Assembly (NCBI RefSeq): GCF_000346755.1
Contig: NZ_ANNV01000031.1
Span: forward strand, 81,231 to 145,230
From: Pseudomonas sp. CBZ-4
GTDB lineage: Bacteria; Pseudomonadota; Gammaproteobacteria; Pseudomonadales; Pseudomonadaceae
DNA length: 64,000 bases
Reading direction: 5' to 3'
A program made the translations under genes and the position numbers. Positions 1 to 8,019 of the stretch are shown here, one piece after another. Each line of letters starts with the position of its first letter. Position 1 is the stretch's first letter. The notes under the pieces were generated by a model that saw only the letters and a list, made by a program, of their open reading frames with translations, made no database searches and had not been told where the DNA came from.

Positions 1-495
1 TTCGAGTGTGTGCTGCTGCCGGATGACGATTCGCTGTACGTGATTGCGTCGGACGCGGGTTACGGTTTCGTGGTCAAGGGTGAAGACCTGCAGGCCAAGA
101 ACAAGGCGGGCAAGGCGCTGTTGAGCCTGCCGAACAACGCCAAGGTGATCCTGCCGCGACCGGTGGACGATCGCGAGAGCAACTGGCTGGCCTCGGTGAC
201 CACCGAAGGGCGTTTGCTGGTGTTCAAGATCAGCGACCTGCCGCAGCTGGGCAAGGGCAAGGGCAACAAGATCATCGGCATTCCTGGCGAGCGCGTGGCC
301 AGTCGCGAAGAGTACGTGACCGACATCGCAGTGATCCCGGAAGGCGCGACCCTGGTGCTGCAGGCCGGCAAGCGCACGTTGTCGCTGCGTCCTGACGACC
401 TTGAGCACTACAAGGGCGAGCGTGGTCGGCGTGGTAACAAACTGCCTCGGGGCTTCCAGCGCGTGGATGCTTTGTTGGTAGAAACGCCGGTTTAA
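1..495 (+). CDS. parC: DNA topoisomerase IV subunit A, C-terminal end (partial)
   Basis: This is the last 164 codons of ParC, the DNA-binding and cleaving subunit of topoisomerase IV, which unlinks daughter chromosomes; the start lies before the window. The visible part is the C-terminal beta-pinwheel domain, with repeated blade-like segments of the form DSLYVIASDAGYGFVV and TLVLQAGKRTLSLRPDDL and the closing KLPRGFQRVDALLVE typical of pseudomonad ParC. The frame is open from base 1. The stop codon sits inside a 13-base sequence that is repeated 31 bases later, and a perfect inverted repeat follows. Identification is from remembered family sequence and from the parC...serB gene order of Pseudomonas. 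Confidence 0.93.
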   Translation, partial: FECVLLPDDDSLYVIASDAGYGFVVKGEDLQAKNKAGKALLSLPNNAKVILPRPVDDRESNWLASVTTEGRLLVFKISDLPQLGKGKGNKIIGIPGERVASREEYVTDIAVIPEGATLVLQAGKRTLSLRPDDLEHYKGERGRRGNKLPRGFQRVDALLVETPV

Positions 496-510
496 CGCGT
501 ATTAGAGGCC

Positions 511-538
511 TCGATCTACGGTTTAACGCGTAGATCGA
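511..538. terminator. perfect 10-bp inverted repeat after parC
   Basis: The arms TCGATCTACG and CGTAGATCGA enclose an 8-base loop just after the parC stop. There is no clean T-run, so this could be a weak terminator or an mRNA 3'-end stabilising hairpin. The loop and its flank also repeat the 13 bases that span the parC stop codon (489-501 and 520-532). Confidence 0.45.
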
Positions 539-667
539 CGCTTTGGCGCTGGAGTCATGGCGCATATTCACGGATGATATGGCCTTTCCAGCGCCGGCGT
601 GGCCGCGCGTGTTTAGGGTTTTTTCAGTATTAGTTGTGGTTCGCCTTGTGGCAGCCACCTGGATGGG

Positions 668-1381
668 ATGATGACCGCTCCACGCGTTCCTTTATTTTTG
701 ATGCTCGCTGGCCTGTTGGGGTTGGCGGGTTGCAGCACGCACCAGCCGGTGTCGCTGTACCAGCTGGACAGCGGCAGCCCGGCGCAGCCCGCCCAGGCTG
801 CCGGCATGGCGGTATTGCTTGGCCCGGTCGTCGTGGCGGACTACCTGCAACGCGAAACCCTGCTGCAACGTCAGAACGACGGCAGCCTGCAAGGTTCCAC
901 CGATGGTCGTTGGGCGGGCAGTCTGTCGTCTGACATCAACCAGTTGATGCTGCGCCAGGTGGCCGGTCATCTGGACAGCCAGCGTGTGGTGCTCGCGCCT
1001 GCGCCAGCGGCGTTCAGCCCGGATGTGCAGGTCTTGCTGACCATCACGCGCCTGGACTCCGGCACCTCGCAGCCGGCGATCCTGGATGCGCAGTGGCGCT
1101 TGATCGACCGCCGTGGCCAGGTGCGTGACAGCCGCATCGTGCACTTGCAGGAAGAGCACGCGGGCACCACCGCGTCCCAGGTCCAGGCCCAGGGCGTGCT
1201 GTTGCAGCATTTGGCCGAGCAGTTGTCGGTGGCCCTCAAGCCATTGGCCAACCAGCCGCCGATTGCCGAAGCGCCGCGCAAGCAGGCGCCGGTGCAGGCG
1301 GCCAAGCCGGCTGAACCGCAGAAGCCGAAGATGCCGATGGCTACGCCGATTCGTACGGATATGGAAGTGTTCCGGTTCTGA
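668..1381 (+). CDS. PqiC/YmbA-type ABC transport auxiliary lipoprotein
   Basis: This 237-residue lipoprotein resembles PqiC (YmbA, ABC-type transport auxiliary component), which works with MCE proteins in lipid traffic between the membranes. Residues 1-22 form a signal peptide ending in the lipobox LAGC, so Cys22 should be lipidated. The family pattern PVSLYQLDSG near the N-terminus, the DYLQRETLLQR region and alternating strands with VLLTITRLD follow. The C-terminus is rich in Pro, Ala and Lys and looks disordered. Two adjacent ATG codons (668 and 671) could start it after GGATGGG. No MCE or PqiA/B gene adjoins it within the window; those partners, if present, would be upstream of parC or elsewhere. 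The role is inferred from family resemblance only. Confidence 0.75.
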   Translation: MMTAPRVPLFLMLAGLLGLAGCSTHQPVSLYQLDSGSPAQPAQAAGMAVLLGPVVVADYLQRETLLQRQNDGSLQGSTDGRWAGSLSSDINQLMLRQVAGHLDSQRVVLAPAPAAFSPDVQVLLTITRLDSGTSQPAILDAQWRLIDRRGQVRDSRIVHLQEEHAGTTASQVQAQGVLLQHLAEQLSVALKPLANQPPIAEAPRKQAPVQAAKPAEPQKPKMPMATPIRTDMEVFRF

Positions 1382-1397
1382 TCTGAATCACCGCCAC

Positions 1398-1433
1398 AAA
1401 AAAAGGCCCGCTGACTCAGCGGGCCTTTTTTTG
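1398..1433. terminator. Rho-independent terminator, bidirectional
   Basis: The stem GGCCCGCTGA/TCAGCGGGCC is flanked by an A-run and a T-run, so it can stop transcription from the lipoprotein gene and probably also the opposing transcript. Confidence 0.9.
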
Positions 1434-1461
1434 TGCACGATTTGGAGGTCATCGAAGATCC

Positions 1462-1556
1462 CCTGTGGGAGCGGGCTTGCCCGCGATTGCGGAGTGCCAG
1501 CCTACACATCTTTGGCTGAACCACCGCCATCGCGGGCAAGCCCGCTCCCACAGGTG
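1462..1556. repeat. REP pair, inverted (GCGGGCTTGCCCGC variant)
   Basis: Two inverted copies of the sequence GTGGGAGCGGGCTTGCCCGC face each other 36 bases apart, forming a REPIN-like doublet. This is the only copy in the window with the GCGGGCTTGCCCGC core; the others carry GCTGGCTTGCCTGC. Confidence 0.9.
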
Positions 1557-1582
1557 TTTCCCACAGGTGTTTGTGCAGTGTC

Positions 1583-3091
1583 TTAAATCTTGGTGCGGGT
1601 CTCGTGCATCCGCGCCAGTTGCCGCTCCAGCATCGACGGATACGGCTCCATCAACCGCTCCACACAGCTCGCCCCCTCAGGGCTGGCAATCGGGCGGATA
1701 CGGGCGCGCTGGCGGATCAGCGTGTCTTCACTGATCTTGCGCTCCACCAGCAGCAGGTTGCGGCTGTGTTGCGACAAGGCCAGGGCATCCTGTGCGCTCT
1801 CGGTGAGCAGCAGGTCGATCTGGCTCATGCCAAACAGGTCGTCGCTCACCGTCAGGCCCAGTTGCAGTTGCAACGTGATGCCACTGTCCGCCACTTCGAT
1901 CTGCAAGGCATGGCCCAGGGCGCGCAGCAGCTCGCCGCAGCAGATGGCGTTGGTCAGGTAGTCTTCGCCGCTGTCTTCGCTGTGGAACAGCATCAGCGTG
2001 CTGCCGTCGTTCAGGGTGTGCAGTTCGCTCTGGTACAGCGAGGCGGCCTGGTCGAGGCAGTCGCGGTAGCGTTCCAGCAGTTCCGTCAGGCGGGTACGGG
2101 GCAGGCGGCGCAGTTGATCCTGGGAGCCCAGTTGCACGGCCAGGACCGCACTGTGCTGGGGCTCGGCGTTCTTCACCGGGGCAGGCGTCGGCGCGACGGC
2201 CGGGCTGTTTGCCGCGGTATCGCGCAGGTCGGCGAACGGGTCTTCGTCGTCCAATTCGTCTTCGTCAGCCTGGATTGCCTTGCGGGTGGCAGGCTTGAGG
2301 CCGGCAACCGGTGCGCTTTCGGCAAAGCCCGGCTCACCCACGTCGAACTCGGGCTCGTCGTCGTATTCCGGCTCGGGCTCCGGCGCGCGCACGGTCGGCT
2401 CCGGGGCGAAGCTGGCGTGCAGCTGGCGGGCGAGGTCGCCGATTTCATCCTGGCGGTCGGTGGCCGGGGTGTGTTCGTCGATGTCCCGCAGCCAGATGCG
2501 CAGTTGCATCAGCGGCGTGGAGATATGCCGACCCAGGCGCAGGCTCAGGGCCAACGCCAGGGCCAGCAGGATCGCGCTGAGGATGCCCATGCTTTGCAGG
2601 CTGATGGTCATCGGCTGCTGGAATTGCTGCATGTCCAGGCTGATGCGCAGCTGGCCGGCCTTCACGTCCTGGAACGTGATGTTGCTCTGGTACAAGCCTT
2701 CGGCTTCGCCCAGCAGGCCGTTCTTCGGGCGTTGCCCGGCTTCGGCCATGATCCGGTTGTCCACGCTGTAGATGGCAGCGTGGGCCACCAGCGGGTTCTT
2801 GGTCAGGTTGTTGAGCAGCACGTTGAGGCTGAGGATGTCATTGGACACCAACAGCTCGGTCGCCGAGGTGGCGGTTTGCGTGGTCAGGCTCTCGCCCAGG
2901 GCGTCGGCCTGTTCGTGCATGGCCTGTTTGAACTGCAAACCCATCACGCAGGCGTAGATCACCAGGGCCAGGGCGACCAGGATCACGTTATGGCTGGCGA
3001 TGCGTAATGCGATCGGTACACGGCGGTGGCGCAGTGCCCGGAAGATCAGCAGGAAGAAGTTATCGGTTTTTACTGGCGTGGGCCGGTTCAC
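1583..3091 (-). CDS. AhpA/YtjB-like membrane protein with degenerate cyclase-like C-domain
   Basis: This 502-residue inner-membrane protein lies divergent from serB, as the Smp/YtjB (AhpA) protein does in enterobacteria. A GTG start at 3091 is chosen because the longer frame reaches into the serB promoter. Features in order: a membrane helix near residues 25-47, a periplasmic sensor-like stretch of about 130 residues, a second helix near 175-195 (MGILSAILLALALALSLRLG), a HAMP-like segment with FDVGEP and other acidic linkers, and a C-terminal domain of about 200 residues. The C-domain has the spacing of class III nucleotide cyclases (AVLAVQLGS, ELHTLNDGSTLMLFH, LQLQLGLTVSDDLFG) but lacks the metal-binding aspartates, so it is probably non-catalytic. 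The fold assignment is inference. Confidence 0.65.
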   Translation of the reverse strand: MNRPTPVKTDNFFLLIFRALRHRRVPIALRIASHNVILVALALVIYACVMGLQFKQAMHEQADALGESLTTQTATSATELLVSNDILSLNVLLNNLTKNPLVAHAAIYSVDNRIMAEAGQRPKNGLLGEAEGLYQSNITFQDVKAGQLRISLDMQQFQQPMTISLQSMGILSAILLALALALSLRLGRHISTPLMQLRIWLRDIDEHTPATDRQDEIGDLARQLHASFAPEPTVRAPEPEPEYDDEPEFDVGEPGFAESAPVAGLKPATRKAIQADEDELDDEDPFADLRDTAANSPAVAPTPAPVKNAEPQHSAVLAVQLGSQDQLRRLPRTRLTELLERYRDCLDQAASLYQSELHTLNDGSTLMLFHSEDSGEDYLTNAICCGELLRALGHALQIEVADSGITLQLQLGLTVSDDLFGMSQIDLLLTESAQDALALSQHSRNLLLVERKISEDTLIRQRARIRPIASPEGASCVERLMEPYPSMLERQLARMHETRTKI

Positions 3092-3224
3092 TTGCGCTCG
3101 GCTCTTGGTCCGTGAAGTTGACGCGCAGTATAGCGACAGGCCCCAGAGCGTCAAAGCGCTGGCTGTGCCCGATGGTCACTGAAAGTGGGTAGAATGCGGT
3201 TTTTTTCCAGCCTGGGGGTGCGCC

Positions 3225-4439
3225 TTGCGCGAAATTGTCCTGATAAACATCACTGGTGAAGATCGCCCGGGTCTGACGGCGGCGATTACCGGCGTTCTGG
3301 CCCAGGGTGGTGTGAACATTCTCGACATCGGCCAGGCGGTGATCCACGACACGCTGTCGTTCGGCATCCTGGTCGAGATCCCGAGCACTGAACAGGCGTC
3401 CTCGGTGCTCAAGGACATCCTGTTTACGGCGTACAAGCTCGATCAACAGGTGCGTTTCACCCCGGTGTCCGAAGCCGATTACCAGCATTGGGTCGCCGGC
3501 CAGGGCAAGAAACGCCACATCGTGACGCTGTTGACTCGCAAGGTCACGGCCGAGCAGCTCCAGCGTGTCAGCTCGATTACCGCGCAATACGGTTTGAATA
3601 TCGACCACATTGACCGTCTGTCGGGTCGCATGCCGCTGGACACCCCGGCCGACAAGGGCAAGGGTTGCATCGAGTTCTCCGTGCGCGGCGAGCCGGCTGA
3701 TCCGCAAGCCCTGCGTGCTGAGTTCCTCAGCGTGGCCCAGGAGTTGAATGTCGATATCGCCTTCCAGGAAGACTCGCTGTTCCGCCGCAACCGCCGCCTG
3801 GCGGTGTTCGACATGGACTCCACGCTGATCGAAGCGGAAGTCATCGACGAATTGGCCAAGGCGGCCGGCGTGGGCGAGCAAGTCTCCGAGATCACCGAGC
3901 GCGCCATGGCCGGTGAACTGGATTTTCGCGCGAGCTTCAAGGAGCGCCTGGCGCTGCTCAAAGGCCTGGACGTCAGCGTGCTGGACTCCATCGGCGCCTC
4001 GCTGCGTCTGACCGAAGGCGCCGAAACCCTGTTCGCCGAACTCAAGCGCCTGGGCTACAAGACGGCGATCCTGTCGGGCGGCTTTACCTACTTCGCCAAG
4101 CAATTGCAGGCCAAGTTGGGCATCGACTACGTGTTCGCCAACGAGCTGGAAGTGGTGGACGGCAAGGTGACAGGCGTGGCGGTCGAGCCGATTGTCGATG
4201 CGCAGCGCAAGGCGGACTTGCTGAAGGAGTTGGCGCACAAGGAAGGTTTGCGTCTGGAGCAGACCATTGCGGTCGGCGACGGTGCGAATGACCTGCCGAT
4301 GCTGGCGATTGCCGGGTTGGGTGTGGCGTTCCGCGCCAAGCCGTTGGTGAAGCAGTCGGCGAAGCAGGCGATTTCGACGTTGGGGTTGGATGGGGTGTTG
4401 TATCTGCTGGGCTTTCGCGATCGCGACGGTCAGCTGTAA
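3225..4439 (+). CDS. serB: phosphoserine phosphatase SerB
   Basis: SerB hydrolyses O-phosphoserine to L-serine, the last step of serine synthesis, in the cytoplasm. The 404 residues hold two N-terminal ACT-like domains (about 1-80 and 95-175; the first begins REIVLINITGEDRPG) and a HAD phosphatase domain from about 190. HAD motifs are visible: DMDST with the nucleophile Asp196 and acid Asp198, SGGFTYF, and GDGANDLPML with Asp352 and Asp356. The start is a TTG at 3225, since no ATG fits the first ACT strand. It faces away from the YtjB-like gene, and a REP pair follows it. Length and architecture match the pseudomonad enzyme, which is longer than the single-domain human type. Confidence 0.96.
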   Translation: MREIVLINITGEDRPGLTAAITGVLAQGGVNILDIGQAVIHDTLSFGILVEIPSTEQASSVLKDILFTAYKLDQQVRFTPVSEADYQHWVAGQGKKRHIVTLLTRKVTAEQLQRVSSITAQYGLNIDHIDRLSGRMPLDTPADKGKGCIEFSVRGEPADPQALRAEFLSVAQELNVDIAFQEDSLFRRNRRLAVFDMDSTLIEAEVIDELAKAAGVGEQVSEITERAMAGELDFRASFKERLALLKGLDVSVLDSIGASLRLTEGAETLFAELKRLGYKTAILSGGFTYFAKQLQAKLGIDYVFANELEVVDGKVTGVAVEPIVDAQRKADLLKELAHKEGLRLEQTIAVGDGANDLPMLAIAGLGVAFRAKPLVKQSAKQAISTLGLDGVLYLLGFRDRDGQL

Positions 4440-4460
4440 CTGAACAAATGCGATAAAAAA

Positions 4461-4535
4461 ATGTGGGAGCTGGCTTGCCTGCGATAGCGGTGTTGGATTC
4501 ACCACCGCTATCGCAGGCAAGCCAGCTCCCACATT
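4461..4535. repeat. REP pair, inverted
   Basis: Two copies of the GTGGGAGCTGGCTTGCCTGCGATAGC type face each other around a short spacer, between the convergent serB and psd genes. Confidence 0.92.
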
Positions 4536-4566
4536 GATCGGGTTCCAGCTTTAAATCTATTGTGAA

Positions 4567-5427
4567 TCAGGCTTTTGGCAGTGCCATGCCCTGGCCCATC
4601 TGCACCGGAGTGCCGGCCGCCAGCTCTTCAGCCCACTTCACCTGATCCGGCCCGAACAGCACGATCGCGGTCGAACCCAGCTTGAACCGACCCAGCTCCG
4701 CACCTTTCTCCAGGTGAATCGGCGCACGCGCGGCTTCGTCATAACGGAAGGTTTTTAGCTCGCGCTTCGGCGGTGTCACCAAGCCAGCCCACACGGTTTC
4801 AATCGACGCCACAATCATCGCACCCACCAACACCACGGCCATCGGGCCGCGTTCGGTGTCGAAAATGCAGGCAACACGTTCGTTACGGGCAAACAGCTCC
4901 GGTACATTTTCGGCGGTGGTCTGGTTGACCGAGAAGATGCGCCCCGGGATGTAGATCATCTCGCGCAGGGTGCCGGCCAGCGGCATGTGCACGCGGTGGT
5001 AGTCCTTCGGCGACAGGTACACGGTCGCAAAATCACCGCCCATGAACGGCGCCGCGACGGCCGAGTCGCCACCCAGCAGTTCCAGCACGCTGAAGCTGTG
5101 GCCTTTGGCCTGGAACACGCGACCATGCTCGATCGGGCCAAGCTGGCTGACCGCGCCGTCGGCGGGGCTCAAGATCGCGCCCGGGGTTGGGTCCAGCGGG
5201 CGGGCGCCGTCTTTCAAGGCGCGGGTGAAGAACGCATTGAAGTGCTCGTAGGCGGTCACGTCTTCCACCAGGGCCTGGGACATGTCCACCTGATAGCGCT
5301 TGGCGAACCAGCTGGTGAAGGCGTTCTTGAACCAGCGCACGCGGCACTCGGCAATGCAGCCGGCCAAGCGCGACAGCAGGTGGTGCGGCAGCAAGTACTG
5401 GCTGAGGATAAACAACTGCTTTTTCAT
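4567..5427 (-). CDS. psd: phosphatidylserine decarboxylase
   Basis: Psd makes phosphatidylethanolamine from phosphatidylserine at the inner membrane. The 286-residue proenzyme carries the self-cleavage motif LGST at residues 250-253; Ser252 becomes the pyruvoyl group of the small alpha chain. The charge-relay residues expected for the proteobacterial type are visible as Asp90 (SPADG) and His147 (YHRVHMP), next to Ser252. It ends close to a REP pair. The rhodanese gene lies 16 bases upstream on the same strand, so the two are probably co-transcribed, as in P. aeruginosa (rhdA-psd order). Confidence 0.96.
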   Translation of the reverse strand: MKKQLFILSQYLLPHHLLSRLAGCIAECRVRWFKNAFTSWFAKRYQVDMSQALVEDVTAYEHFNAFFTRALKDGARPLDPTPGAILSPADGAVSQLGPIEHGRVFQAKGHSFSVLELLGGDSAVAAPFMGGDFATVYLSPKDYHRVHMPLAGTLREMIYIPGRIFSVNQTTAENVPELFARNERVACIFDTERGPMAVVLVGAMIVASIETVWAGLVTPPKRELKTFRYDEAARAPIHLEKGAELGRFKLGSTAIVLFGPDQVKWAEELAAGTPVQMGQGMALPKA

Positions 5428-5443
5428 TTACTGTCCTTAAACC

Positions 5444-6259
5444 TTAAATCTCAACGGGGGTGTCGGGGTGGTTGCCCCATTCGCCCCAGGAACCGGCATA
5501 ACCTTTGACTCGCGGATAACCGAGCGCCTTGGCCACCAGGTAGGTGAAGCCAGAGCGGTGGTGAGTCTGGCAGTGGGTGATGATTTCTTTGTCGCGGGTC
5601 AGCCCGAGGTCTTCGAGGATCTGCGGCATGTCGCGGCGGATGCGCAGGTTGCGCGCCGGGTCCATGCCTGCCGTCCATTCGAAGTTCACGGCGCCGGGGA
5701 CGTGCCCACCTTTGGCGGCGAGGACTTTCTCGCCGGAATACTCCAGCGGGCCGCGTGCGTCCCAGATGCCCAGGTCGGGCGCGCCGAGGCGGCTTTGCAG
5801 GTACTCGCGGGTGGCGGTGGGGCCGTCGTGCAGCGTCAGGCTGACCGGGCCGCCGGCGGGCGCGGGCACCTCGGTGCTGACCGGGTGCTGGCCTTCGAGC
5901 CAGGCCAGCAGGCCGCCGTCGAGGTAGTGGTATTTCTGATGGCCGATCACGTCGAGCATCCAGATGAAGCGCCCGGCCCAGCCGCCGCCTTCGTCGTCGT
6001 AGACCACGTAGGTCGCGTCCGGGGTGTGGCCCAGTTCGCCGAAGAGTTTTTCCAGGTCGGCCTTATGGGGCAGCAGGCCCGGTGCAGGCGGCTGGCCCAG
6101 TTGGGTGCGCTTGGGGTCAACGAAATGCGCGCCGGGGATATGCCCCTGGGCGTAGCGGGCAGCGCTGGTGAGGTCCACCAGAATCAGGTGTTCGGCATCA
6201 AGGCGACCTTGCAGGTCGCTGGATTCGATCACCAGCGGCAAGCCAGAGAAGTCAGGCAT
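5444..6259 (-). CDS. rhdA: thiosulfate sulfurtransferase (rhodanese) RhdA
   Basis: This 271-residue tandem rhodanese transfers sulfane sulfur, for example from thiosulfate to cyanide. Two rhodanese domains are visible: an inactive N-domain (about 1-130, with ARYAQGHIPGAHFVD) and a catalytic C-domain (about 145-271). The active-site loop reads CQTHHRSG with the nucleophile Cys230, the same loop as in the Azotobacter vinelandii/Pseudomonas RhdA group. The ATG at 6259 is chosen because GGAGACCTCAC precedes it; an in-frame ATG further up lacks a ribosome site. It lies between psd and the HDOD gene, as in P. aeruginosa. Confidence 0.94.
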   Translation of the reverse strand: MPDFSGLPLVIESSDLQGRLDAEHLILVDLTSAARYAQGHIPGAHFVDPKRTQLGQPPAPGLLPHKADLEKLFGELGHTPDATYVVYDDEGGGWAGRFIWMLDVIGHQKYHYLDGGLLAWLEGQHPVSTEVPAPAGGPVSLTLHDGPTATREYLQSRLGAPDLGIWDARGPLEYSGEKVLAAKGGHVPGAVNFEWTAGMDPARNLRIRRDMPQILEDLGLTRDKEIITHCQTHHRSGFTYLVAKALGYPRVKGYAGSWGEWGNHPDTPVEI

Positions 6260-6316
6260 GTGAGGTCTCCTGGGCACAAATGTTGGCGATAAAGGACCGC
6301 GATTGTAGCGCAAGCA

Positions 6317-7852
6317 TCAGGCGCTGCGGTTGGTAAAGCAGTGCAGGGCCTTCTCGATGCATTGCGCGGTTTTGCCGAACGCCTGCACGGTGGTTTCCGA
6401 GAACGGCCCGCCGCCCTGGTCGGCCACCATCAGCATCACCACCTTGCCGTTGCAGCTCAGGGAGCGCAGCAGCAGGTGTTCGCCGGTGAACAGGCGGCGC
6501 AGGATCGGCGGCAGCAAGGCCGAGAACTGCGCGTGGTTGTCCGGGGTGAGGCGCACTTGCGCGGACTTTTCCAGCAGGCGTTGCAGCAGGGTGCTATTGG
6601 TCACGTCCAGGCTGAGGTTGGCGGCGTCCTTCGGCAGGCCGTCGGCCTGATGCACACGCAAGGTGCTTTGGGCGCGGTCGGTCATCAGCAGCATGACCCG
6701 CTGCATGCCGCTCGCTACCAAGGCTTCCTTGGCGCAGGTGGTCAGGTGCATGGCGTTGGCGAAACGGCTTGGCTCTACCAGCAATTCGGTGCAGCGCTTG
6801 CGCCAGACGGCCAGGGATTCGGCGGTGGGTGGCGGCGCGGGCAGCAGGCCGCGATGGATTTTTTGCACGTGCCACGGCCAGATCAGCGACAACGCCGGGT
6901 GCCACAAATCCGGCATCAGCGTGGTGCGCGCGCTGGTCACGGCTTGCTGGTGGACTTGCTGCTGCACATCGCCCAGGGGCTGTTGCAGGTACAGCGCGGT
7001 GAGGTATTGCCAGCGCTCGGTGTGCGGGCAGGTCCAGGACTCCTGGGCCGACATCGCCAGGCCGTTGGCCAGCAGCACGGTGTTGGCCGGCTGGTTCAGC
7101 CAGCGCCGCAGGTTGGGTTCGGCGTCGAGCAATTGCTGCTGGCGCAAGGCGTCGTCTTCGCGGGCGATGTGCAGCGCCTTGACCAGCAAACGCTGCTCTT
7201 TAAGCAACAGGTTGTAGCCCTGGGAGACCCAGATCGGCAGGTGCCAGGCTTCGGTCAAGCCCAGGCACAGGTCCAGCAGGCGTACGCCGAACAATTCCTG
7301 CTCGACCTGGCGCGCCGACTGGCCTTTGTGGATCACCCGCAGTTCCCATTCCTCAAGGAGCTTGGGGTAGGCGACCGCCATCGGCCACAGCGGCGCCAAA
7401 AACAGCAGGCTGCCCCAGTGAATGTCCTGCCACAAGCGCGCCAGGCGGCTGGCGAACAAGCCGCTGGCCTGTTGCGAGGCGTGCTGGCTGACCAGCAACA
7501 GTTGGCGCAAGGCCACGGGAATCTCATGGGCCGGCACCGACGGCAGCCGCGCCAGCAGCTCTTCAGCGCGTTTCAGGCCGAGGCGGTTGAGCGCCACTTC
7601 GAGGTTTTCCGCAGGCTCCGTGAAACTGCCGTGGGTATGGCTATTGGCTTCGCGCATCACGCTGAGCACCAGCGCCGGGCTGTTCTGCATCAGCTCGGCA
7701 ATATCTCGCAACGAACTGCGGCTATCGCGGATGCCTTTGCACACGCGCTCGTGGCTGGCCTGGGGGACGGGCAGCAGCACATCGTCCAGGCGCTTGATCC
7801 AAGCGGCGAGGGAAGTGGGTTTTGCAATTGGGACTGTCGTTTCATTAGCCAT
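6317..7852 (-). CDS. HDOD domain protein
   Basis: This cytoplasmic protein of 511 residues has an HDOD fold in its N-terminal half, seen in ELMQNSPALVLSVMREANS, EVALNRLGLKRAEELLARLP and the following helices. HDOD domains resemble HD phosphohydrolases without the metal ligands and usually act in signalling. The last 130 residues (from about LLVEPSRFANAMHL) look like a GAF-type regulatory domain with VMLLMTDRAQSTLRVHQADG. The ATG at 7852 fits the conserved pseudomonad start MANETTVP. Its place beside motAB suggests, but does not prove, a link to motility or second-messenger control. The exact function is unknown. Confidence 0.75.
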   Translation of the reverse strand: MANETTVPIAKPTSLAAWIKRLDDVLLPVPQASHERVCKGIRDSRSSLRDIAELMQNSPALVLSVMREANSHTHGSFTEPAENLEVALNRLGLKRAEELLARLPSVPAHEIPVALRQLLLVSQHASQQASGLFASRLARLWQDIHWGSLLFLAPLWPMAVAYPKLLEEWELRVIHKGQSARQVEQELFGVRLLDLCLGLTEAWHLPIWVSQGYNLLLKEQRLLVKALHIAREDDALRQQQLLDAEPNLRRWLNQPANTVLLANGLAMSAQESWTCPHTERWQYLTALYLQQPLGDVQQQVHQQAVTSARTTLMPDLWHPALSLIWPWHVQKIHRGLLPAPPPTAESLAVWRKRCTELLVEPSRFANAMHLTTCAKEALVASGMQRVMLLMTDRAQSTLRVHQADGLPKDAANLSLDVTNSTLLQRLLEKSAQVRLTPDNHAQFSALLPPILRRLFTGEHLLLRSLSCNGKVVMLMVADQGGGPFSETTVQAFGKTAQCIEKALHCFTNRSA

Positions 7853-7924
7853 GATTGGGGCGCGATCATCACTTGCGGTCAACACGCCCGGATCGGGCCG
7901 AACTGGCTTTTCGCCTTAACGGCC

Positions 7925-7951
7925 TATAGTCTGGCGCAGTTTTGCCGATAA
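7925..7951 (+). promoter_or_regulatory. sigma-28 (FliA) type promoter of motAB
   Basis: TATAGTCT, 11 bases, then GCCGATAA matches the flagellar sigma-28 consensus TAAAGTTT-N11-GCCGATAA at 6 of 8 and 8 of 8 positions with exact spacing. It sits 68 bases before the motA ATG and points toward motA. Confidence 0.75.
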
Positions 7952-8019
7952 GTAGAACAAGAGTTTTGCAGTTCCTCCAAATATGTCCATGAACCCGACG
8001 GCGCAAGTACAGATCCCCT

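Noticed and set aside
1462..1556. Facing repeats that might suggest a CRISPR array
   Set aside because: The units are inverted REP pairs, not direct repeats with regular spacers. No CRISPR array is seen anywhere in the window.
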